Notes: a model not told the origin generated them from the sequence alone. Counted from the stretch's first letter, positions 27,905 to 37,159 are shown. The stretch is DNA of 64,000 nt from Burkholderia aenigmatica (GCF_902499175.1 NZ_CABVQC010000041.1:1-64000), one strand, 5' to 3'. Made by a program: numbers and translations.

Positions 27905-29257
27905 TCAAAGCAGGTCGACGTTCACCCGGGACACCATGGGCGCAATACGCAGCACGCGGTCGGCCTGGGCACACACGTACTCCGAAATATTGCCTACCCA
28001 GCCACGTTCGTCGCCCGCGTAAACATCGGACTTCGCCAATTCGGGGGCGAGCGTCCTCGCCAGACTTGCCATCTTCGACATTTCGCGCGCGACGAACGAT
28101 GGCCGGATCTGCGTGCGATGCGCAAAATCCGCAAGAGCGAACGCGGTCAGTTCCTCCGTGCGAAAAACATCCCCGTAGGCCATCGCCATATCCTGGACGT
28201 ATGCGTCGCCATACACGTTGACACAAACGAGGTCGTAAAGCGGTGCCGGTGCAAGCCCGCCACCGCTGACGAAAAACGAGATGTTCTTGCCATGCGCGTC
28301 GCTGTTGCCGATCAGCAGTTGCAGCAGTGCCCAGCGCAGCATTGCCGTGCGCGCGGCCGCCGGGGTCTCGAGGCACGGCGTCAGCGAGAACAGCTTCTCG
28401 AAGCTCACGCCTTCGCGAATATTGCGCACGTCCGCGTTGTTACCGAGGTTGCGTTCGTACTTGAGCGTCGCCGGCAAGTCCAATGCCTGGCATCCATCGA
28501 TGACATGAAGGCGCCGCACCGCACTGACGCGCGTCGGATCGTCCGGCTCGGTCGTCACGATCCGGTCGAAGCGCTCGATGAGCAAAATGGGTTCCGGGAT
28601 GCGGCGAATCTCGACGGGCGCCACTGGCAGCCCCATTCGAGCGGCCAGCGTCATACAGAAATGCTCGTTGGCGACCATGAACGGCGCATGCGGGTTGCCC
28701 GACTCCGGCTTCAGAATGTGCGTGCTGCTGAGCGCCCCTTCGACGAGTGCAAATTGCTCCCCCTCGACCAGCACCTGCAGCTTGTCCTGATGGCCGGCAA
28801 TCGACAGCCGGACCTGGCCGTCCCACACCGGAAAAGGGATCGTGTCGCGCTTGCGAATGCGGTCGGTCAACTCCTCCGCGGATATCACGCGACGTTCCGA
28901 CTCGAGGGCATCCGGTGCCTGCGCGCGCGCTCCGTCGTCCGGCAGGAAACTCAGCGCGCCGACCGGCTCCTTGCCGAGCATCCGGATCAGGCCGAACACG
29001 TTGTCCTTCGATAGCTGATACATCGCCGCGGCCACTTCGAGCGCACGCCCCTCGGGCAACAAATTGCCGACGAAGCGCTGCACCGCACCCACGGGAAGCG
29101 AACGACCGTCGAGCGGAATGCACGGCGACAACGCGAACGCATCAGCGCGCGCCTGCCACGTCGGGTCATACGAAAAACCGTAGTCATCCTGACGGGCGTC
29201 GTAGGTCAGTTGCCCGACGAGCGAACCGTTGGTCGAGATGCGCAGGCGATGAACCAT
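27905..29257 (-). CDS. hipA: HipA-type serine/threonine kinase toxin
   Basis: 450-aa kinase of the HipA family. In E. coli HipA phosphorylates glutamyl-tRNA synthetase and halts translation, giving persistence. N-terminal subdomain 1 (VHRLRISTNGSLVGQL...YGFSYDPTW), then the loop serine S152 in RLSIAGHQDK, matching the autophosphorylated Ser150 region ISIAGAQEK of E. coli. The catalytic loop IGNSDAHGKN and a DFG-like YDLV are present, so it looks active. ATG at 29257 shares one base with the hipB stop (TGATG); a GTG at 29260 would overlap it by four. Second gene of the hipBA operon. Confidence 0.92.
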   Translation of the reverse strand: MVHRLRISTNGSLVGQLTYDARQDDYGFSYDPTWQARADAFALSPCIPLDGRSLPVGAVQRFVGNLLPEGRALEVAAAMYQLSKDNVFGLIRMLGKEPVGALSFLPDDGARAQAPDALESERRVISAEELTDRIRKRDTIPFPVWDGQVRLSIAGHQDKLQVLVEGEQFALVEGALSSTHILKPESGNPHAPFMVANEHFCMTLAARMGLPVAPVEIRRIPEPILLIERFDRIVTTEPDDPTRVSAVRRLHVIDGCQALDLPATLKYERNLGNNADVRNIREGVSFEKLFSLTPCLETPAAARTAMLRWALLQLLIGNSDAHGKNISFFVSGGGLAPAPLYDLVCVNVYGDAYVQDMAMAYGDVFRTEELTAFALADFAHRTQIRPSFVAREMSKMASLARTLAPELAKSDVYAGDERGWVGNISEYVCAQADRVLRIAPMVSRVNVDLL

Positions 29258-29580
29258 CACGCGCCTTCCCTCGACCCCGCCAGAACAGTCGGCTCAGCCA
29301 GTTCATGCAGCGCCTTGCGCGCGACCGGCACGTCGCGTTTCGGTACGACGAGCAAATTGAGCCCTAGACCGTCGAGTACCTTGAACAACTTGTCGAGGCT
29401 CACTGCCCGGCCGTTTTCGAGCCGCGACAGCACATCCTTGGAGACGCCGAGCATATCGGCCGCGTCGTCGATCCGCATCTGGTTCTGCGCCCGCCGGTTG
29501 CGGACGAGCGCCCCCAACGCCGCGAGATCCTGCGCAAGCGGGTCGGGTGATGCAATCGGGCGGGGTAAGGTGCGGGCCAT
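29257..29580 (-). CDS. hipB: HipB-type antitoxin, XRE-family DNA-binding protein
   Basis: 107-aa antitoxin. Helix-turn-helix in LGALVRNRRAQNQMRIDDAADMLGVSKDVLSRLENGRAVSLDKLFKVLDGLGL (about residues 22-75), then a basic beta strand (NLLVVPKRD) and a flexible C-terminal tail. HipB dimers neutralise HipA and repress the operon. ATG at 29580 has GGAA five bases before it; this GGAA is also the edge of the first operator-like repeat, so binding could block both promoter and ribosome access. Stop overlaps the hipA start. Confidence 0.9.
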   Translation of the reverse strand: MARTLPRPIASPDPLAQDLAALGALVRNRRAQNQMRIDDAADMLGVSKDVLSRLENGRAVSLDKLFKVLDGLGLNLLVVPKRDVPVARKALHELAEPTVLAGSREGA

Positions 29581-29582
29581 AA

Positions 29583-29747
29583 TTCCGAGATACCAGGAAC
29601 AAAACACCGACGAACGTGTATCGAGGGCATTGTTACGAGAATATCGGAATTATAGGCTTGAACGCCGATGAAGGCCAATTGTTCTCATATTTCAGGAATA
29701 AATGCCAACACACTCAAGGTTGACACATTATTCTCATATTTCAGGAA
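29583..29747. promoter_or_regulatory. Array of four operator-like repeats upstream of hipBA
   Basis: Four related 17-mers sit at near-equal spacing: TTCCGAGATACCAGGAA (29583-29599), TTACGAGAATATCGGAA (29633-29649), TTCTCATATTTCAGGAA (29682-29698) and TTCTCATATTTCAGGAA again (29731-29747). Starts are 50, 49 and 49 bases apart. The form is an inverted repeat TTCC-N9-GGAA, with GGAA invariant and the left arm degenerate. E. coli hipBA also has four operators of the type TATCC-N8-GGATA. The first repeat touches the hipB start region. The sequence between is AT-rich and should contain the promoter. Confidence 0.72.
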
Positions 29748-29823
29748 CTATACAGGCCAACAAGTGCCACGCTGGCGGCCGACCGGCATCGTTGCGACGC
29801 GCTCGTCGACCGCCTCTCCCCCA

Positions 29824-30264
29824 TCAAAACTGCCCCGCCGCCCCCGTCCACCGCAAATAATCGCCGCGCGTCCAGTCGAGCGACACGCCGACCCGCTTCG
29901 TGCCGGGCCGGATCTTCGGCTTGTACACCGACAGCGTCAGCGACTCCAGCGCCGGCCATTCACGGAACGACAGCACCGCGATATCGGCGACGAGCGTCTC
30001 CAGCAACCGCGTATGCGGCTTGTGCGACAGGAACGCGGCAAGGCGCGCGCAATAGCCGTCGTAATCGATCCACTCGCCCTGCTCGCTCGGCTCGCAGCGA
30101 TAGCCGAGCCGCGCATCGATCACGATCGGCTGCGGCGCTTCATGCTCGTGCGCATGAACGCCGATCCGCGCGGGCACCTTCAGTTCGTCGACGAACACGC
30201 TCCAGCCGCGCCCGCGCAGGCGCGGCGCGTCGATCGCCACGAACGGTTCGTCGAACGGCTTCAT
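29824..30264 (-). CDS. folB: Dihydroneopterin aldolase-like protein in the sarcosine oxidase operon
   Basis: 146 aa, FolB/FolX fold. VPARIGVHAHEHEAPQPIVIDARLGY carries the conserved Gly/His and Gln; LLETLVADIAVLSF and the final VYKPKIRP with its Lys match dihydroneopterin aldolases. In folate synthesis this enzyme releases 6-hydroxymethyl-dihydropterin. Here it overlaps soxG by 4 bases (ATGA) and is the last gene of the operon, linking pterin/folate supply to the tetrahydrofolate-using sarcosine oxidase. It may be a paralogue with a shifted role rather than the housekeeping enzyme. Confidence 0.85.
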   Translation of the reverse strand: MKPFDEPFVAIDAPRLRGRGWSVFVDELKVPARIGVHAHEHEAPQPIVIDARLGYRCEPSEQGEWIDYDGYCARLAAFLSHKPHTRLLETLVADIAVLSFREWPALESLTLSVYKPKIRPGTKRVGVSLDWTRGDYLRWTGAAGQF

Positions 30265-30893
30265 GATGCAAGCGGCGCCGCGGCGTCGAGCATGATGCGC
30301 ACGAAATAGTCGGCGAAGCTGCGACGCAGGACGATCTCGAACGCATCGTCACCGGTCGGGATCAGCACGATCGACGACTTGAAGTAGTGCGACTGCGCGC
30401 ACTGGCCCGGCTTGAACGCGCGCGGATGGAGATCGAGCGGGCAGCCGCGTGCGAGCACGTCGCGCACGCGTTCGCCGCTGATCTCGACAACCGTGTAGCC
30501 GCTGCCGACATCGACGGCCGCCGCATACGAACCCTGCACGGCCTCCGCAAGCTGCGCCTCCAGCACGCCGGCCTGCACCGGCCCGTTCGAGCGCACGAGC
30601 CATTCGTCCGGGCCGAGCCACAGCACGTCGTACTCGGCGCCGCGCGCGACCGTGTTCGGCGCTGCGGGCGGCCGGCAGCCGACCACGCGCTCGAACGCGC
30701 TCACGAACGCCGGATCGCTCAACTCGCCACGCACGTTGACGAGATCGAGGAACGGCCGCTCGCGCAGCGTGAACTTCTTCGAGGCGCGCGCCTGGTGCGG
30801 CTTCAGCACGTCGGCCGCGCCGACGAACGGCGATTCAAGCGTCACGCCGCCCGCGCCCGCCACCTGCGTCTGGTTTCTGGTTTCATTCCACAT
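30261..30893 (-). CDS. soxG: Sarcosine oxidase gamma subunit
   Basis: 210 aa. Smallest of the two large-interface subunits of heterotetrameric sarcosine oxidase, related to the GcvT/tetrahydrofolate-binding fold. Recognisable parts: ESPFVGAADVLKPHQARASKKFTLRERPFLDLVNVRG, WLGPDEWLV, VDVGSGYTVVEISG...LARGCPLDLHPRAF, and GQCAQSHY. It overlaps the soxA stop by 11 bases and folB by 4, so translation is coupled. Not catalytic alone. Confidence 0.92.
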   Translation of the reverse strand: MWNETRNQTQVAGAGGVTLESPFVGAADVLKPHQARASKKFTLRERPFLDLVNVRGELSDPAFVSAFERVVGCRPPAAPNTVARGAEYDVLWLGPDEWLVRSNGPVQAGVLEAQLAEAVQGSYAAAVDVGSGYTVVEISGERVRDVLARGCPLDLHPRAFKPGQCAQSHYFKSSIVLIPTGDDAFEIVLRRSFADYFVRIMLDAAAPLAS

Positions 30894-33800
30894 GCTGACG
30901 CACCCCTTCGGTATCGTAGAAAACCGGGCTCGAGATCTTCGCGGTGATGCGCTTGCCGTTGGCCAGCGGAATCACGACGCTCTCGCCCATCTTGTTCAGG
31001 CCGCCCTTCACCACCGCGAGCGCGATCGAGCGCTTCAGGATCGGGCTGTAGTAGCTCGACGTCACGTGGCCGATCATCGGCGTCGGATCGACCGCCGACA
31101 CCTGCGTGTCCTTCGCGACGATCTGCGCGCCTTCCGGCAGCACGAACTGTTCGTCCTCGGTCAGCAGGCCGACGAACTGCTTGCGGCCTTCCTTCGCGGT
31201 ATCCGAGCGCGTGAGCGAACGCTTGCCGAGGAAGTCCTTCGACTTCGCGACGAGCCCGCCCATCCCGAGGTCGTACGGCGTGATCGAGCCGTCGGTATCC
31301 TGGCCGACGATGATGTAGCCCTTCTCCGCACGCAGCACATGCATCGTCTCGGTGCCGTACGGCGTGATGTCGAACTCGGCACCGGCCGCCATCAGCGCTT
31401 CCCACACCGCGCGGCCCGCATTCGCCGGCACGTTCACTTCATAGGCCAGCTCGCCCGAGAAGCTGATCCGCATCACGCGCGCCCTCGCGCCCGCGACGGT
31501 GCCGTTCCGGTAGCTCATGAACGGGAACGCCTCGTTGCCGAAGTCGATGTCCTGGCACACCTTCTGCACGACCTTGCGGCTCTTCGGGCCGACCACCGCG
31601 AACGTCGCCCAGTGATCGGTGACCGACGACAGCCGCACCTTCATGTCGGGCCATTCGGTCTGCAGCCAGCGTTCGAGCCACGTGAGCACGCGCGCCGCGC
31701 CGCCCGTCGTGGTCGTCATCATGAAATGCTGGTCGGCGAGGCGCACCGTCACGCCGTCGTCGAACACCATCCCGTTCTCGTCGAGCATCAGCCCGTAGCG
31801 GCACTTGCCCACTTCGAGCTTGTTCCACGGGTTCGTGTACATCCAGTTCAACAGCTTCACCGCGTCCGGGCCCTGGATGTCGATCTTGCCGAGCGTCGAT
31901 GCGTCGAGAATGCCGACGCTGTTGCGCACCGCCAGGCATTCGCGCTTCACGGCCGCATGAAGATCCTCGCCGTTCTTCGGGAAGTACCACGGCCGCTTCC
32001 AGTTGCCGACGTCCTCGAACAGCGCGCCGTGCTCGACGTGCCACTCGTGCACGCAGGTCTTGCGGATCGGATCGAGGAAATCGCCGAGCTCGCGGCCCGC
32101 GAACGTGCCGAACGACACGGGTGTGTAGTTCGGGCGGAACGTCGTCGTGCCCGTTTCAGGAATCGTCTTGCCGAGCGCGCCCGCGAGGATCGCCATCCCG
32201 TTGATGTTGCCGAGCTTGCCCTGGTCGGTGCCGAAGCCCATCGCCGTATAGCGCTTCACGTGCTCGACCGACTCGAAGCCTTCGCGTGCGGCCAGCAGGA
32301 TGTCCGCGGCCGACACGTCGTTCTGGAAGTCGACGAACTGCTTCGGCCCGCGCGCCGCGGCTTCGCGGCTGCCGACCAGCCACAGCGGCTGCAGTGCGCC
32401 TTCGACGGCTTCCGCGACCTGCGGTGCGACCGCGCGCTGCGCAGCCGTGAAGCCCGCCGCCTTCGCGGCCTCCACGCCCGCATCGACCGCGAGCCGCAGC
32501 GCGCGCGCCAGGCCGAATTCGCCGGCTGCGGCACCAATGCTCGCTTCCGCCTGCACGGGCTTGCCCGGCAGGAAGCAGGCCTTCTCGTCGCTCCAGCAGG
32601 CCTTGCCGCCCGACTGCGCGAACAGGTGCAGCACCGGGCTGAAACCACCCGACATCGCGACGAGGTCGCACGGCAGCGTCTGCAGCTTGCCGCCCACCTG
32701 GCCGTTCGAGAGCGACGCGACGTCGACCGACGATACGCGCCACTTGCCCGATGCGCCCGTCACGACCGCGCCGCTCATCACCGTCACGCCCTGCCGCTTC
32801 GCAGCGGCCGGCAGCGCACCGTTCGACGACGCGCGCGAATCGACGACCGTCACCTTCGCGCCGCACGCCTTCAGGTCGAGCGCGGTCTGGTAGGCGCGAT
32901 CGTTGTTCGTGAACACGACCGCGTTGCGGCCCGGCAGCACGCCGAAGCGATGCACGTAGGTGGACACCGCACCGGCGAGCATCACGCCCGGCAGGTCGTT
33001 GTTGCCGAACACGATCGGCCGCTCGTGCGCGCCGGTCGCGAGGATCACGCGCTTCGCGCGGACCTTCCACAGCAGCTCGCGCGTACCCTTGCGCATCGAC
33101 ACCGGCAGGTGATCGGTCAGGCGCTGCGTGACCGTCACGAGGTTGTGGTCCTGATAGCCGAACGCGGTGCTGCGCGACAGGATCGTCACGTCGGGCAGCT
33201 TGCGCAGCTCGGCCTCGATCTTCTCGACCCACTGCAGCGCGGGCTTCGCGTCGATCTCGGCGCGGCACGACAGCAGGCTGCCGCCGAGTTCGCGCTGGTC
33301 GTCGACGAGGATCACGCGCGCGCCGGCCGTGGCGGCCGCATGCGCGGCGGCGAGGCCCGACGGGCCACCGCCGACGACGAGCACGTCGCAGTGCGCGTAG
33401 CACTTGTCGTAGCGATCGGCGTCGAGCGCTTCCGGCGCCTTGCCGAGGCCGGCTGCTTCACGGATCTTCTCTTCGTACTTCGGCCACATGTTGCGCGGCC
33501 ACATGAAGGTCTTGTAGTAGAAGCCGGCCGGCAGGAAGCGCGACAGCTTCTGGTTGATCGCGTACTTGTCGTTCTCGAGCGTCGGCTCCGCGTTCACGCT
33601 GGACGCGACGAGCCCCTGATACAGCTCGATCTCGGTCGCGCGCGCGTTCGGCACCGTGTACGGGCCCGATTCGAGCTGCACGACGGCATTCGGTTCCGCG
33701 ACGTCGGCCGTCACGATCCCGCGCGGACGGTGGTACTTGAAGCTGCGCGCGACGAAGTGCACGCCGTTCGCGAGCAGCGCGGACGCGAGCGTGTCGCCCT

Positions 33801-33894
33801 GGAAGCCTTGATACGTGCGGCCGTTGAACGTGAACGTCAACGGAATCGCGCGATTGACGCGGCCACCGGTGCCGAGGCGGTCTTTCTGGCTCAT
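30883..33894 (-). CDS. soxA: Sarcosine oxidase alpha subunit
   Basis: 1003 aa. Order: an N-terminal 2Fe-2S-like fold (FNGRTYQGFQGDTLASALLANGV, residues 23-45), an FAD/NAD Rossmann region with VLVVGGGPSG at 171-180, a second nucleotide region, then a C-terminal GcvT-like tetrahydrofolate domain (from about 600). It binds NAD and tetrahydrofolate and converts the imine from sarcosine oxidation to glycine and 5,10-methylene-tetrahydrofolate. ATG at 33894 overlaps the soxD stop (ATGA), which settles the start against an open frame running upstream. Confidence 0.95.
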   Translation of the reverse strand: MSQKDRLGTGGRVNRAIPLTFTFNGRTYQGFQGDTLASALLANGVHFVARSFKYHRPRGIVTADVAEPNAVVQLESGPYTVPNARATEIELYQGLVASSVNAEPTLENDKYAINQKLSRFLPAGFYYKTFMWPRNMWPKYEEKIREAAGLGKAPEALDADRYDKCYAHCDVLVVGGGPSGLAAAHAAATAGARVILVDDQRELGGSLLSCRAEIDAKPALQWVEKIEAELRKLPDVTILSRSTAFGYQDHNLVTVTQRLTDHLPVSMRKGTRELLWKVRAKRVILATGAHERPIVFGNNDLPGVMLAGAVSTYVHRFGVLPGRNAVVFTNNDRAYQTALDLKACGAKVTVVDSRASSNGALPAAAKRQGVTVMSGAVVTGASGKWRVSSVDVASLSNGQVGGKLQTLPCDLVAMSGGFSPVLHLFAQSGGKACWSDEKACFLPGKPVQAEASIGAAAGEFGLARALRLAVDAGVEAAKAAGFTAAQRAVAPQVAEAVEGALQPLWLVGSREAAARGPKQFVDFQNDVSAADILLAAREGFESVEHVKRYTAMGFGTDQGKLGNINGMAILAGALGKTIPETGTTTFRPNYTPVSFGTFAGRELGDFLDPIRKTCVHEWHVEHGALFEDVGNWKRPWYFPKNGEDLHAAVKRECLAVRNSVGILDASTLGKIDIQGPDAVKLLNWMYTNPWNKLEVGKCRYGLMLDENGMVFDDGVTVRLADQHFMMTTTTGGAARVLTWLERWLQTEWPDMKVRLSSVTDHWATFAVVGPKSRKVVQKVCQDIDFGNEAFPFMSYRNGTVAGARARVMRISFSGELAYEVNVPANAGRAVWEALMAAGAEFDITPYGTETMHVLRAEKGYIIVGQDTDGSITPYDLGMGGLVAKSKDFLGKRSLTRSDTAKEGRKQFVGLLTEDEQFVLPEGAQIVAKDTQVSAVDPTPMIGHVTSSYYSPILKRSIALAVVKGGLNKMGESVVIPLANGKRITAKISSPVFYDTEGVRQHVE

Positions 33895-34187
33895 TTGCTC
33901 GTGCCCTCTTCGTGTGCGTTGCCGGCAGCTTCGCCGAACTTTTCGTAGCCCTTGATATCGTAGGTCACCGTGTCGCGCGTGGCCTTGAACCAGCGGCGGC
34001 AGCCCTGCGCGTGCAGCCACTGCTCCTTGTGCAGCCCGCGCTTGTTCTCGCGCATGAACACGTACTCGCCCCATTCGCGGTCGGTCATATTCTCGTTCGC
34101 AACCGGGCGCACGATGTCGGCTTCACCGCCGCACGTGAACTCGGATTCGGCGCGCGGCCCGCACCACGGACATTCGATCAGCAACAT
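33891..34187 (-). CDS. soxD: Sarcosine oxidase delta subunit
   Basis: 98 aa, zinc-binding small subunit. N-terminal CPWCG and FTCGG give the cysteines; EWGEYVFMRENKRGLHKEQWLHAQGCRRWF is the family core. It lies between soxB and soxA; its stop overlaps the soxA start by 4 bases. Structural role in the heterotetramer. Confidence 0.95.
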   Translation of the reverse strand: MLLIECPWCGPRAESEFTCGGEADIVRPVANENMTDREWGEYVFMRENKRGLHKEQWLHAQGCRRWFKATRDTVTYDIKGYEKFGEAAGNAHEEGTSK

Positions 34188-34212
34188 GTTTCCTTCTCCT
34201 TCAGTGCGGGGG

Positions 34213-35457
34213 TTAGTGCGCGACGGCGGCAGCGCCGTGCTCGTCGATCAGGTGGCCCGTGTAGAAACGGTCGAGCGCGAACGGCGCGTTCAGCGGATGC
34301 GGTTCGTCGCGGGCGATCGTGTGCGCGAACACCCAGCCCGAGCCGGGCGTCGCCTTGAAGCCGCCGGTGCCCCAACCGCAGTTGAAATAGAGGCCCTTCA
34401 CGTCGGTCTTGGTGATGATCGGGCACGCGTCCGGCGACACGTCGACGATGCCGCCCCACTGGCGGTTCATCCGCACGCGCGAGAACACCGGGAACATCTC
34501 GACGATCGCCTGCAGCGTGCTTTCGATGATGTGGAAGCTGCCGCGCTGGCCGAAGCCCGTGTACTGGTCGATGCCCGCACCGATCACGAGGTCGCCCTTG
34601 TCGGACTGGCTGATGTACGCGTGCACCGCGTTCGACATGATCACCGAGTTGACGACCGGCTTGATCGGCTCGGACACCAGCGCCTGCAACGGGTGGCTTT
34701 CGATCGGCAGGCGCACGCCGGCCATGTCGGCGAGCGTCGTCGTGTTGCCGGCTGCGACCACCGCAACCTTCTTCGCCTTGATGAAGCCCTTCACCGTATC
34801 GACGCCGACGACTGCACCGCCTTCGCGGCGAATGCCCGTCACCTGGCAGTTCTGGATGATGTCGACACCCGCGCGATCGGCGCCGCGCGCGAAGCCCCAG
34901 GCCACCGCGTCGTGACGCGCCACACCTGCCCGGCGCTGGATCGATGCGCCGAGCACCGGATAGCGACTGTTCAGGTTGATGGTCGGCTCGATTTCCTTGA
35001 TCTGCGCGGGCGTCAGGAATTCAGCGTCGACGCCGTTCAGCCGGTTCGCGTTCACGCGACGCTCGGTGTCACGCACGTCCTGCAGTGTGTGGGCCAGGTT
35101 CATCACGCCGCGCTGGCTGAACATCACGTTGTAGTTCAGGTCCTGCGACAACCCTTCCCACAGCTTCATCGCCTTCTCGTACAGCGCGGCCGATTCGTCC
35201 CACAGATAGTTCGAGCGCACGATCGTCGTGTTGCGCGCGGTGTTGCCGCCGCCGATCCAGCCCTTCTCGAGAATCGCGACGTTCGTGATCCCGTGCTCTT
35301 TCGCGAGGTAGTACGCGGTCGCGAGGCCGTGGCCGCCGCCGCCGACGATCACGACGTCGTATTCCTTCTTCGGTTCCGGGCTCTTCCACTGCTTTTCCCA
35401 GTTCTCGTGATACGAGAGGCCGTTGCGGAACAGGCTGAATATCGAGTAGCGGCTCAT
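34213..35457 (-). CDS. soxB: Sarcosine oxidase beta subunit
   Basis: 414 aa. FAD-binding motif VVIVGGGGHG at residues 35-44 and the flavin region EKGWIGGGNTARNTTIVRS. The conserved RRAGVARHDAVAWGFAR contains the His (about H182) that carries covalent FMN in studied enzymes. It oxidises sarcosine and passes electrons to FMN and oxygen, giving hydrogen peroxide. Sequence begins MSRYSIFSLFRNGLSYHENW as in other SoxB proteins. It is 16 bases downstream of sdaA. Confidence 0.95.
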   Translation of the reverse strand: MSRYSIFSLFRNGLSYHENWEKQWKSPEPKKEYDVVIVGGGGHGLATAYYLAKEHGITNVAILEKGWIGGGNTARNTTIVRSNYLWDESAALYEKAMKLWEGLSQDLNYNVMFSQRGVMNLAHTLQDVRDTERRVNANRLNGVDAEFLTPAQIKEIEPTINLNSRYPVLGASIQRRAGVARHDAVAWGFARGADRAGVDIIQNCQVTGIRREGGAVVGVDTVKGFIKAKKVAVVAAGNTTTLADMAGVRLPIESHPLQALVSEPIKPVVNSVIMSNAVHAYISQSDKGDLVIGAGIDQYTGFGQRGSFHIIESTLQAIVEMFPVFSRVRMNRQWGGIVDVSPDACPIITKTDVKGLYFNCGWGTGGFKATPGSGWVFAHTIARDEPHPLNAPFALDRFYTGHLIDEHGAAAVAH

Positions 35458-35473
35458 GTTAGTGATCCTTCGT

Positions 35474-36859
35474 TTAGCATTCGATGACGTTCACGGCCAG
35501 ACCGCCGCGCGACGTTTCCTTGTATTTCGTCTTCATGTCGGCGCCCGTCTCGCGCATCGTCTTGATGACCGAATCGAGCGACACGTAGTGCTGGCCATTG
35601 CCCTTGAGCGCCATCCGCGATGCGTTCAGCGCCTTGATCGCGCCCATCGCGTTGCGCTCGATGCACGGGATCTGCACGAGCCCGCCGACCGGGTCGCAGG
35701 TCATCCCGAGGTTGTGCTCCATGCCGATCTCGGCAGCGTTCTCGACCTGGTCGGGCGTGCCGCCCATCACCGCGGCGAGCGCGGCGGCGGCCATCGAGCA
35801 CGCGACGCCCACTTCGCCCTGGCAACCGACTTCCGCGCCGGAGATCGACGCGGTTTCCTTGTAGATGATCCCGATCGCCGCGGCCGTCATCAGGAATTCG
35901 ACGATGCCGGCTTCGTTCGAGCCCGGCACGAACTTCACGTAGTAGTGCAGCACCGCGGGAATCACGCCGGCCGCGCCGTTGGTCGGCGCGGTGACGACAC
36001 GGCCGCCCGCCGCGTTCTCCTCGTTGACGGCCATCGCATACAGGTTGACCCAGTCGAGCATCGACAGCGGATCGCGCAGCGATTCCTCCGAGCGCTCGCG
36101 CAGGCGGGCATTCAGCTCGGCCGCGCGGCGCTTCACGCGCATCGGGCCCGGCAGGTCGCCCTCGACCTTGCAGCCGCGCTCGACGCAGGCGGCCATCGTG
36201 CGCCAGATCGCGAGCAGCCCGGCGCGCACTTCGTCGGCGGGACGCAGCGCGGTTTCGTTGCGCATCATCAGCTCGGCGATCGACAGCCCGTGCTCGCGGC
36301 ACTGGCGCATCAAGTCGTCGCCGGTGCGAAACGGATACGGCACCTCGACCGCCGCACGCACGCCGTTCACGCGATCGCCGTCGCGGTTCACGACGAAGCC
36401 GCCGCCGACCGAGTAATACTCTTTCTCGACGAGCAGCTGGCCGTGCTCGTCGAAGGCCTGGAAGCGCATGCCGTTCGGGTGCACGATGCTCGTGCCGCTC
36501 ATCAGCTTGCGATAGAAGCCGATGTGCTCCTTCTCCTCGAAGCGGACGGTCTGCTTGCCGAGCAGCGACAGCGATTTCTCCGCGCGGATCGCGGCAAGCC
36601 GCGGCTCGATCAGGTCCGGGTCGATCGTGTCGGGCAGGTGGCCCTCGAGGCCGAGCAGCACGGCCTTGTCGGTACCATGGCCCTTGCCGGTCGCGCCGAG
36701 CGAGCCGTATAGTTCGACCCGCACGCGGCGCACGAACCCGAGCAGGTTCGCGTCCTCCACGTGCGACGCGAAGCGGCACGCGGCGATCATCGGGCCGACC
36801 GTATGCGAACTGGACGGGCCGATGCCGATCTTGAACAGGTCGAAGACGCTGACGTTCAT
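35474..36859 (-). CDS. sdaA: L-serine ammonia-lyase (single-chain, iron-sulfur)
   Basis: 461 aa; deaminates L-serine to pyruvate and ammonia. N-terminal domain MNVSVFDLFKIGIGPSSSHT with the SSSHT motif, and C-terminal domain with the cluster cysteines in AEVGCQGEVGVACSMA, MTCDPVGG and IPCIERNAMG. ATG at 36859 has AGAGGAAG upstream; longer in-frame extensions lack family sequence. First gene of the operon with soxBDAG-folB, where glycine from sarcosine can become serine and then pyruvate. A glyA gene is not in the window. Confidence 0.95.
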   Translation of the reverse strand: MNVSVFDLFKIGIGPSSSHTVGPMIAACRFASHVEDANLLGFVRRVRVELYGSLGATGKGHGTDKAVLLGLEGHLPDTIDPDLIEPRLAAIRAEKSLSLLGKQTVRFEEKEHIGFYRKLMSGTSIVHPNGMRFQAFDEHGQLLVEKEYYSVGGGFVVNRDGDRVNGVRAAVEVPYPFRTGDDLMRQCREHGLSIAELMMRNETALRPADEVRAGLLAIWRTMAACVERGCKVEGDLPGPMRVKRRAAELNARLRERSEESLRDPLSMLDWVNLYAMAVNEENAAGGRVVTAPTNGAAGVIPAVLHYYVKFVPGSNEAGIVEFLMTAAAIGIIYKETASISGAEVGCQGEVGVACSMAAAALAAVMGGTPDQVENAAEIGMEHNLGMTCDPVGGLVQIPCIERNAMGAIKALNASRMALKGNGQHYVSLDSVIKTMRETGADMKTKYKETSRGGLAVNVIEC

Positions 36860-37159
36860 CTGGCTTCCTCTGGGTGGGACACACGTGAAATGACGTTGGC
36901 GCCAGTACATCAAAGCGTAAAATCGGCCGATAGAACAAAAACGGCATCGGCGTGGGATACCGCCGCCAAGCACCACTTCGGCGGCCCCGAAAGTGCGTTT
37001 TGGCGATGGTTGGCGACGGAAAACCACAAGTCGGGCCGGAACCGATCGGCGACGCTGGCTACATCCGCGCCGCCCGGCCCCGCCCGCTCGCCGTACCCGC
37101 ATTACCCGTATCAACAGACTGAGTGAGACCGCCCGCCCGGCGTGAAGAGATTGGCCGCA
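36860..37159. promoter_or_regulatory. Divergent control region of the sarcosine operon and its regulator
   Basis: No gene. Contains palindrome TTGGCGCCA, a near inverted repeat CACTTCGG...CCGAAAGTG (about 36972-36993) and a close direct repeat TTGGCGATGG/TTGGCGACGG nearby. The GATase1/AraC-type regulator transcribed rightward is the natural candidate to bind here; which of the repeats it uses cannot be told. Confidence 0.4.

Noticed and set aside
30652..33948. A 1098-codon open frame antisense to soxA/soxG
   Set aside because: Same GC artefact; Arg/His-rich, no ribosome site, no recognisable motif, while the opposite strand encodes clear SoxA and SoxG.
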